Shown here piece by piece: positions 1-5,110 of a stretch of DNA of 5,991 nt (positions are counted from its first letter, which is position 1; the number at the start of each line of letters is the position of its first letter). Origin of the DNA: JBQCEE01 sp051960575 (GTDB taxonomy: Bacteria > Actinomycetota > Actinomycetes > Mycobacteriales > Jatrophihabitantaceae); NCBI RefSeq assembly GCF_051960575.1, contig NZ_JBQCEE010000311.1, positions 1 to 5,991 of the forward strand, read 5' to 3'. Position numbers and translations under genes: made by a program. The notes below the pieces were generated by a model. It was not told where the DNA came from, searched no databases, and worked only from the letters and a program-made list of their open reading frames with translations.

Positions 1-146
1 CGCGCACGCTCGGCCCGGTACGCGCGTTGCCGCAGCACCGCCGTCCGGAGCGCCGCTACCGTGCGCTGCTGGCGGCCCAGTTCGCGCCACGTCACCACCG
101 TGAGCGCGACGCAGACCAGGACGAGCAACAGGTCAACCAGTGACAT
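1..146 (-). CDS. Small membrane-anchored protein, N-terminal part (runs off the left edge)
   Basis: Reading leftward from an ATG at 146, the frame stays open to base 1, giving 48 codons with no stop, so only the N-terminus is present. Residues 3-19 are strongly hydrophobic (LVDLLLVLVCVALTVV) and look like a signal anchor. They are followed by a polar, Gln/Arg-rich stretch (WRELGRQQRTVAALR) likely to form a basic, possibly coiled-coil helix facing the cytoplasm. The start codon lies inside the end of the upstream minus-strand gene, overlapping it by 14 bases in another frame, which suggests translational coupling in a two-gene operon. The neighbour has the same layout of membrane anchor then charged helix, so the two may work together. 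I do not recognise a family and assign no function. The alternative is a chance open frame, but the overlap geometry and the hydrophobic start argue for a real gene. Confidence 0.6.
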   Translation of the reverse strand, partial: MSLVDLLLVLVCVALTVVTWRELGRQQRTVAALRTAVLRQRAYRAERA

Positions 147-501
147 GGACCTGCACGTCCGCCTGCACCTGGTGCTTCGCGAGCTGCTCGCGGGTGATCT
201 TCGCCGCTTGGTCGTAGACGATGGAGCGCACCGTCGCCGGGGCGAACGAGCCGGCGACCCCGGCCAGCTTGTGCTGGGCCGTCGCCAGCTCGAGCGGGTT
301 GAGGATCTCGACGGTGAGCAGGCGCTTGCGTCCGCCGGCGAAGGCCTTCTCGAGCGCCGGCGGCAGCGAGTCGACCGGCGACAGCTCGGCGAGCTCGGCA
401 CGCAGGGCGCGCTGCTCCTTGTCGAGGCCGAGCAGCTTGCGGGCCAGCAGCGCCAGGACGGCGATGTCGACGAGCACCAGGACGAGGGTGGCGACGGCCA
501 T
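133..501 (-). CDS. Conserved-looking hypothetical membrane-anchored protein, 122 aa
   Basis: This is a small protein with one N-terminal membrane segment (residues about 2-24, rich in V, L and A). A charged helix follows (about 27-40, KEQRALRAELAEL), then a soluble domain containing the stretches TVEILNPLELA (63-73) and VRSIVYDQAAKI (91-102). The hydrophilic part is probably cytoplasmic. I chose the ATG at 501 because translation then begins directly with the hydrophobic segment; an ATG at 537 would add 12 polar residues in front of the anchor and would run back through the putative operator. No clear Shine-Dalgarno sequence precedes it. The gene is divergent from the dehydrogenase at 580, and its 3' end overlaps the next minus-strand start by 14 bases. 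The KstR-like site at 557-570 lies about 55 bases upstream and could act on this promoter too. I do not recognise the family well enough to name a function. The non-random composition and clean anchor make it a likely real gene. Confidence 0.75.
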   Translation of the reverse strand: MAVATLVLVLVDIAVLALLARKLLGLDKEQRALRAELAELSPVDSLPPALEKAFAGGRKRLLTVEILNPLELATAQHKLAGVAGSFAPATVRSIVYDQAAKITREQLAKHQVQADVQVHVTG

Positions 502-556
502 GTCCGCGATTCTGCACCGGCCGCCGGACGCCCGCACGACCGCTTGCGTCCCCTTG

Positions 557-570
557 TGGAACGTGTTCTA
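557..570. promoter_or_regulatory. Candidate KstR-type operator (TnnAACnnGTTnnA)
   Basis: The 14 bases read TGGAACGTGTTCTA on the plus strand and TAGAACACGTTCCA on the minus strand. All eight fixed positions of the KstR consensus are present, and five of seven base pairs in the inverted repeat are symmetric. KstR is the TetR-family repressor of sterol catabolism genes in mycobacteria and rhodococci, released by cholesterol-derived acyl-CoA intermediates. The site sits in the 78-base gap between two divergent genes, nine bases before the ATG of a dehydrogenase. I saw no second match at the other gene starts. Related TetR regulators of lipid metabolism bind similar palindromes, so the cognate regulator is inferred. 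Confidence 0.6.
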
Positions 571-574
571 GTTT
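569..574 (+). promoter_or_regulatory. Probable -10 box (TAGTTT) of a leaderless promoter
   Basis: TAGTTT fits the actinobacterial -10 pattern TAnnnT and ends five bases before the ATG at 580, so transcription would begin at or next to the start codon. No Shine-Dalgarno sequence is visible before that ATG, as expected for leaderless translation. The box shares its first two bases with the KstR-like site, so a bound repressor would block RNA polymerase. A -35 box is not clear; TTGCGT at 544-549 leaves a 19-base spacer. Confidence 0.4.
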
Positions 575-579
575 CGGTC

Positions 580-1425
580 ATGACGATCGCCGTGGTCACC
601 GGCGCGACGCGGGGTGCCGGCAAGGGCATCGCGCTGGCGCTCGCGGACACCGGCGCGACGGTCTACGTCACCGGCCGCACCCGCCGCGACGGCGACTCGG
701 ACCTGCCCGGCAGTCTCGAGACGACCGCTCGCGAGATCGACGCCCGTGGCGGCCGGGGGATCGGCGTGGTGTGCGACCACGGCGACGACGCGCAGGTCGC
801 CGCGCTCTTCGACCAGGTGAAGGCCGAGCAGGGACACCTCGACATCCTCGTCAACAACGCCTACGCCATCCCGGACGGCATCACCGCGAAGCGTCCGTTC
901 TGGGAGAAGTCGCTCAACCAGCTCGACATGCTGCACGTCGGCCTGCGGTCGGCGTACGTGGCCTCGTGGCACGCGGCGCCCCTGCTGCTCGGCGGCGGTC
1001 GGCTGGTGGTGAACACGTCGTCGTTCGGCGGCACCTGCTACATGCACGGCCCGGCGTACGGCGCGGCCAAGGCCGGGTCCGACAAGATGGCCCACGACAT
1101 GGCGGTCGACCTGCGCCCCTACGGCGTCGCGGTCATCTCGCTCTGGATGGGACTGCTGCGCACCGAGCGCACCGCGCCACTGTTCGCGAACGCCCCGAAG
1201 CACTACGCCGAGCTGATGGCGACGAGCGAGTCGGCCGAGTTCCCCGGCCGGGTCATCGCCGCACTCGCTGCAGCGCCGAACCGCCTCGACTTCAGCGGAC
1301 GCGTGCACGTGAACGCCGAGCTCGCGGTGGCGCTCGGCGTCGCCGACATCGACGGCAACCAGCCGGCCTCGCACCGCGAGCGGCTCGGCGACCCGCCCGA
1401 CTACAGCGACGCGGTCGTGTACTGA
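580..1425 (+). CDS. DHRS1-like short-chain dehydrogenase/reductase, 281 aa
   Basis: This is a cytoplasmic NAD(P)(H)-dependent oxidoreductase of the classical short-chain dehydrogenase/reductase fold. The cofactor-binding motif TGATRGAG is at residues 7-14, NNAY (the NNAG position) at 92-95, the catalytic-serine region NTSS at 145-148, and the catalytic YxxxK as Y160-K164. Segments such as the FWEK region (107-110), VGLRSAYV (120-127) and VISLWMGLLRTE (185-196) resemble DHRS1-type enzymes, as I recall that family. Human DHRS1 is reported to reduce steroids and other carbonyl compounds in vitro. At the usual Asn of the catalytic tetrad I align H119, which is odd. The frame is open upstream to 61, but homology begins at the ATG at 580, directly behind a TAnnnT box and a KstR-like site. 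The gene is followed 30 bases later by an F420-type oxidoreductase, so the pair is probably co-transcribed. The substrate is unknown; a steroid, fatty acyl or other lipid carbonyl is inferred from the operator. Confidence 0.92.
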   Translation: MTIAVVTGATRGAGKGIALALADTGATVYVTGRTRRDGDSDLPGSLETTAREIDARGGRGIGVVCDHGDDAQVAALFDQVKAEQGHLDILVNNAYAIPDGITAKRPFWEKSLNQLDMLHVGLRSAYVASWHAAPLLLGGGRLVVNTSSFGGTCYMHGPAYGAAKAGSDKMAHDMAVDLRPYGVAVISLWMGLLRTERTAPLFANAPKHYAELMATSESAEFPGRVIAALAAAPNRLDFSGRVHVNAELAVALGVADIDGNQPASHRERLGDPPDYSDAVVY

Positions 1426-1455
1426 GATGGATCGACCTGGGATGGACGCGGTCTG

Positions 1456-2301
1456 ATGCGCTACTCCGTCGCCCTCTTCACCGCCGATCGCGGCATCACA
1501 CCCGCGGCCGCTGCAACAGCCGTTGAGGAGCGTGGGTTCCACGGCCTCTTCGTCCCCGAGCACACGCACATCCCCGTCCGGCGCGCGGCCGCGCACCCCT
1601 CGACCGGCGATGCCTCGCTGCCCGACGACCGGTATGTGCGCACGCTCGACCCGTGGGTGTCGCTCGGCGCCGCCTCGGCCGTGACGTCCCGCATCGAACT
1701 CGGGACGGCCGTCGCGCTGCCCGTCGAGCACGACCCGATCACGCTGGCGAAATCGGTGGCGACGCTCGATCACCTCACCGGCGGACGCGTCGTGCTCGGC
1801 GTCGGCTTCGCCTGGAACACCGACGAGCTCGAGGACCACGGCGTGCCGCCGGAGCGCCGCCGGACCGTGCTGCGCGAGTACCTCGAGGCGATGCAGGCGC
1901 TCTGGTCGCAGGAGGAGGCCGAATACCACGGCGAGTACGTGCGCTTCGGTCCGTCGTGGGCGTACCCGAAGACGGTGCAGCAGCCGCGCCCGCCGGTGCT
2001 CGTCGGCGCGAGCGGCACCGAGAGGACGCTCGACTGGATCGTCCGCTCGGCCGACGGCTGGATCACCACCCCGCGCGACCGCGACATCGACGAGCAGGTG
2101 CTGTCGCTGCAGAAGAAGTGGGCGGACGCCGGCCGTGCCGGCCAGCCCCGCATCATCGCCCTCGACGGCAAGCCCGACCCGGCGCGGCTCGAGCACTGGG
2201 AGTCGATCGGCGTCACCGACGTGCTCTACGGCACGCCGGACCGCAGCGCGGACGAGGTGCGCGCCTTCCTCGACCGGCTGGCGACCAAGCTCGGTCTCTG
2301 A
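1456..2301 (+). CDS. LLM-class F420-dependent oxidoreductase (Rv2161c/TIGR03619-like), 281 aa
   Basis: This is a luciferase-like monooxygenase-fold enzyme expected to transfer hydride with the deazaflavin F420 in the cytoplasm; the substrate is unknown. Signature stretches include FVPEHTHIP (32-40), LDPWVSLGAASAVTSRIELG (64-83), HDPITLAKSVATLDHLTGGR (92-111), VLGVGFAWNTDELEDHGV (113-130) and PVLVGASG (180-187). They follow the order seen in the mycobacterial Rv2161c-type group. The full length of 281 residues suits the family, and the C-terminal GVTDVLYGTP and helix are present, so the gene appears intact. The ATG at 1456 gives the family's usual short N-terminal strand; the upstream ATGs at 1427 and 1442 are out of frame. 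The ribosome-binding site is weak. The gene lies 30 bases behind the dehydrogenase and 15 bases before a kinase-like gene, suggesting an operon controlled from the 557-570 site. An FMN-using member of the superfamily is the main alternative. Confidence 0.92.
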   Translation: MRYSVALFTADRGITPAAAATAVEERGFHGLFVPEHTHIPVRRAAAHPSTGDASLPDDRYVRTLDPWVSLGAASAVTSRIELGTAVALPVEHDPITLAKSVATLDHLTGGRVVLGVGFAWNTDELEDHGVPPERRRTVLREYLEAMQALWSQEEAEYHGEYVRFGPSWAYPKTVQQPRPPVLVGASGTERTLDWIVRSADGWITTPRDRDIDEQVLSLQKKWADAGRAGQPRIIALDGKPDPARLEHWESIGVTDVLYGTPDRSADEVRAFLDRLATKLGL

Positions 2302-2316
2302 CCAGAATGACCCGCC

Positions 2317-3921
2317 GTGGGCGGGGAACGCTATGAGCTGGTGGGACGGGTGGCCACCACGCGCACCGGTGCCGTCTGGAAGGCCCGTGACGTCACGCTC
2401 GACCGGTTCGTCGCGCTGAAGCAGGTCGACGGGCACGAGCGCGAGAGCCTGTACCGCGAGGCCGCGGCGCTGGCCGGGATCGTCGAGCCGCACGTCGTGG
2501 GCGTCTACGGCATCGCCGAGGAGGTCGACCATACCTATCTGGTCGAGGAGTGGGTCGACGGCAGTACCCTCGCCGCGCTGCTGCGCACGCACGGCAGGCT
2601 GACGACCGCGCAGGCCCTCGGCGTCGCCCGCGGCCTGCTGCTCGGTCTCGCCGCCGTGCACCGGCTCGGGCTCGTGCACGGTGACGTGTCGCTGTCGAAC
2701 ATCCTCGTCACCGCCGACGGCACGGCCCGGCTCGTCGACTTCGGCTCGGTCACCACCGTCGGCGGCCTGGCGCTCGCGGCAACCGGCGCCTTCGCCGCGC
2801 CCGAGGTGCGGGCCGGCGCGCGAGTGACCTCGACCGCCGACGTGTACGCCGCGGCCGCGGTGCTCACCACCCTGCTGCACGGGCGCACCGACCCGGTGCC
2901 CACGACCCGCGGTGTCGACGCGGTGGTGCGGCCGGTGCTCGAGCGGGCACTGCACCCGGAGCCGTTCGCGCGCCAACCGGACGCCGCGGTGCTGCTGCGC
3001 GAGCTCGAGCAGGCGGCGCACCGGCGCTACGGCGCCCAGTGGTGGACGCAGGCGGGGCTCGGCGCCCTCGCGCTCGGCGGGGTCGCCGCGCTCGTGCCGC
3101 TCGCCGAGGCGCTGCACGGCGGCGCGCTCGCCGGTACCGGCAGTGTGGGTGGGTCGGGCGCGGGCGCCGCGACGGCGACGACGACCGCGGCCGGCTCACC
3201 CGGTGTCGCCCATCCGATCGGCTGGTCACTCTGGCACGGGCGTCGACTCGCGTGGGTGCTCGCCGGCGGCGGCGCGACGGCCGCCGCGGTCGCGGTGGCA
3301 CTCGTGGCGACCAGCGGCACCGACGCGCCGAAGGCGGCGCCACTGCCGGCGCCGGTGACCGCGACGTCGTCCGGCTCGCTGAGCGCCAGCACCACCTCGC
3401 CGCCGCTCGTCGGCAACGGCCCGCCGACGCCGGCACCGGCGCCGCTGCGGCACGGCACGGCGCTGATCTCGTGGCGGCTGCGCAGCAGCTGCGCGGGCTG
3501 CCCGGTGGACGCCCGCTCGGGTCGCGTGGGTCTCGACGTCACGCGCGCCTCGTCCGGGCGCGACAGCAGCGGACGCTTCGACGTGCTGGTCGAGTCGGCC
3601 GACCACCGCTCGTCGCTCGCGCTCGCCGGCCGCTTCCCGACCGGCGAGGTGGTCGACGTCCCGCTCGGTGCCACGAGCAGCAGCGTCGACGCGGTCGGCA
3701 CGCCGTTGGTCTCCGCGGTCCTCGCGCTGCGTCCGGCGGCCGGCGTGCTCAGCGCGGTGTCGGTGGGCATCACCCCGAACCCCGCGACGGCGGCCTGCCG
3801 ACTGACGATCGACAGCTCGAGCGATCGGCGTCTCGCCGGTGGCTACACCTGCGACACCGTCACCTCGTCAGACGGGCGGTACACCTACGAACTGCGGGCG
3901 AGCTTCGTCCTCACCCGCTGA
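2317..3921 (+). CDS. Atypical membrane Ser/Thr protein kinase-like protein with four-cysteine C-terminal domain, 534 aa
   Basis: The N-terminal kinase-like domain spans about residues 6-235. It keeps the ATP-site lysine (VALK, K35), the alpha-C glutamate (E48), the catalytic aspartate (D123), N128, DFG (141-143) and APE (161-163). It departs from the norm in four ways: the glycine loop reads ATTRTG where GSGGMG is usual; the catalytic loop is HGDVSLSN, with Gly for Arg and S125 for the usual Lys; and the alpha-G region is about 20 residues shorter than in the kinase at 3941-5032. A WWTQAGLGALA segment (242-252) follows, shared with the paralogue at 5111. A hydrophobic segment at 311-334 is the likely membrane span, then a Pro/Ser/Thr-rich linker (335-378) and a probably extracytoplasmic beta-rich domain with C392, C395, C494 and C512. 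If 243-267 also crosses the membrane, that domain would be inside. The GTG at 2317 puts the first kinase strand near the N-terminus; no Shine-Dalgarno sequence is evident. Catalytic activity is uncertain. Confidence 0.88.
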   Translation: MGGERYELVGRVATTRTGAVWKARDVTLDRFVALKQVDGHERESLYREAAALAGIVEPHVVGVYGIAEEVDHTYLVEEWVDGSTLAALLRTHGRLTTAQALGVARGLLLGLAAVHRLGLVHGDVSLSNILVTADGTARLVDFGSVTTVGGLALAATGAFAAPEVRAGARVTSTADVYAAAAVLTTLLHGRTDPVPTTRGVDAVVRPVLERALHPEPFARQPDAAVLLRELEQAAHRRYGAQWWTQAGLGALALGGVAALVPLAEALHGGALAGTGSVGGSGAGAATATTTAAGSPGVAHPIGWSLWHGRRLAWVLAGGGATAAAVAVALVATSGTDAPKAAPLPAPVTATSSGSLSASTTSPPLVGNGPPTPAPAPLRHGTALISWRLRSSCAGCPVDARSGRVGLDVTRASSGRDSSGRFDVLVESADHRSSLALAGRFPTGEVVDVPLGATSSSVDAVGTPLVSAVLALRPAAGVLSAVSVGITPNPATAACRLTIDSSSDRRLAGGYTCDTVTSSDGRYTYELRASFVLTR

Positions 3922-3940
3922 CCCGCCGCACGAGCGCCCG

Positions 3941-5032
3941 TCACAGCAACAGCGCGACGACCAGCACGACCAGCAGTCCGGCCAAGGCCCCGACGACGAG
4001 TGGCGGCACGCGTCGTCGCGCGGGCGGCGTCGCCGGCGGACGGTAGAGGGCCGGTTCGACCCACGGCACCTCGCCCGCCGCGAACGCGACGCCGGTCGTC
4101 GTCACCTGCCGAGGCGGCGGCGCCGCGAGCGACGGTGTCACCGAGGGCGCAGCGGTGGCGGCCTCGGGCGGGCTCGCCTCAGCGACCAGGTGCACCCACT
4201 CGTCCGGATGCCGGTTGAGCACGGCCATGAGCTGCCCGGGCGTCGGACGCTGCCGCGGGTCCTTCGCGAGCCCGGCCAGCAGCACCGCCTCGGTCTCGAG
4301 CGAGAGGTGCGGCACCAGCGACCGCGGCGACGGCGGTGCGGCGTTCGTGTGCGCCCAGAACAGCTGCATCATGTCGGCGGCGTCGAAAGGCGGGCGCCCG
4401 GTCAGCACCTCGTAAACCATGCAGGCGAAGCTGTAGGCGTCCGCGGCCGGCGACTCGCGTTCGGGTTCCGTGATCTGCTCGGGCGGCATGTAGCGCGGCG
4501 TGCCGATCACCACCGAGCCCGCGGTTCGGAAGGCGCCGGCGGACGCCGCCAGCCGGGCGATCCCGAAGTCGGTGAGCTTCGCGCGGCCGTCGCGAGTGAG
4601 CAGCACGTTGCCCGGCTTGATGTCGCGGTGCACCACGCCGGCCGCCGCCGCGTGGTCGAGCGCACCCGCGGCGTCGGTCAGCGCGCGCAGCAGCTGCGGC
4701 CCCGAGAGCCGGCGCTCGTCGAGCGCCACGCGCAGGTCGGTGCCGTCGACGAATTCGAGCACGAGCGCGACGTCGTCGCCGACCGTCTCGAGCGCGTACA
4801 CCGCCACGATGTGCGGGTCGCGCAGCCGGGCGAGCGCCTGTCCCTCGCGTTCGAGCCGCCGTCGCTCGTCGTCGTCGTAGCGTCCGGCGAAGAGGGTCTT
4901 CACCGCGACCAGCCGCTCGAGCCCGGCCTGGCGGGCGAGTGCGACCCAGCCGCATCCGCCGCTGCCGAGAACCCGGACGAATTCGTACCCAGGGGGCATC
5001 GGGGAACGAGGCGCCTCTGTCGACACCGGCAT
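3941..5032 (-). CDS. Canonical PknB-type Ser/Thr protein kinase with C-terminal membrane tail, 363 aa
   Basis: This is a complete Hanks-type kinase domain at about residues 16-275 that should phosphorylate Ser/Thr on unknown partners. All key elements are visible: glycine loop GSGGCG (23-28), K45 in VAVK, alpha-C E63, HRDIKPGN (135-142), DFG (155-157), GTPRYMPPEQ (177-186), the alpha-F aspartate D198 and a TGRPPF alpha-G region (211-216). A Pro/Ala/Thr-rich linker follows (about 286-342), then basic RRR and a hydrophobic helix from 343 to the last residue (363). The kinase is thus tail-anchored with no extracellular sensor. I chose the ATG at 5032, which has a possible TACGCT -10 box six bases upstream. 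A TTG at 5092 would add 20 residues through the intergenic region, and the ATG at 4999 would also spare the domain. The gene converges on the kinase-like gene ending at 3921 (19-base gap, no hairpin seen) and diverges from its paralogue at 5111, so it may act together with both. Confidence 0.93.
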   Translation of the reverse strand: MPVSTEAPRSPMPPGYEFVRVLGSGGCGWVALARQAGLERLVAVKTLFAGRYDDDERRRLEREGQALARLRDPHIVAVYALETVGDDVALVLEFVDGTDLRVALDERRLSGPQLLRALTDAAGALDHAAAAGVVHRDIKPGNVLLTRDGRAKLTDFGIARLAASAGAFRTAGSVVIGTPRYMPPEQITEPERESPAADAYSFACMVYEVLTGRPPFDAADMMQLFWAHTNAAPPSPRSLVPHLSLETEAVLLAGLAKDPRQRPTPGQLMAVLNRHPDEWVHLVAEASPPEAATAAPSVTPSLAAPPPRQVTTTGVAFAAGEVPWVEPALYRPPATPPARRRVPPLVVGALAGLLVVLVVALLL

Positions 5033-5048
5033 CGCTGCAGCGTAGGAC

Positions 5049-5077
5049 TTCCGAGCCTCAGCGTGCGCCCCTACAGT
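5049..5077 (+). promoter_or_regulatory. Possible promoter for the kinase-like gene at 5111
   Basis: TTCCGA (5049-5054) and TACAGT (5072-5077) are separated by 17 bases. The -10 candidate matches four of six TATAAT positions and fits TAnnnT; the -35 candidate matches only three of six. It lies in the 78-base gap between divergent kinase genes and would give a leader of roughly 30 bases containing the purine-rich AAGGGGGGCGG just before the start. On the minus strand, TACGCT (5044-5039) stands six bases before the ATG at 5032, so the gap may hold two divergent promoters. The evidence is motif matching only. Confidence 0.3.
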
Positions 5078-5110
5078 GACGCCCACGATCAAGGGGGGCG
5101 GGTGATCGTC

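Noticed and set aside
61..579. Upstream in-frame extension of the dehydrogenase from an earlier start
   Set aside because: It adds 173 Arg-rich residues with no dehydrogenase homology, lies antisense to the 122-aa membrane protein gene, and crosses the operator. The Rossmann fold begins right after the ATG at 580.
568..3117. An 849-codon open frame on the minus strand opposite the dehydrogenase, oxidoreductase and kinase-like genes
   Set aside because: Its product is a low-complexity mix of R, H, G, V and E with no motif. It runs antisense to three genes with clear family signatures, and such long antisense frames are usual in very GC-rich DNA.
3027..3773. Minus-strand frame opposite the C-terminal half of the kinase-like protein
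   Set aside because: The plus-strand frame continues the kinase-like protein through a plausible membrane span, linker and cysteine domain. The antisense product is a Ser/Ala/Thr/Pro-rich shadow.
3922..3940. Bidirectional terminator between the convergent kinase genes
   Set aside because: The 19-base gap shows no inverted repeat or T-tract that I could identify.
5033..5092. TTG start at 5092 for the canonical kinase
   Set aside because: It would add 20 residues across the divergent promoter region with no support in domain content. The ATG at 5032 fits the possible -10 box and leaves the kinase domain whole.
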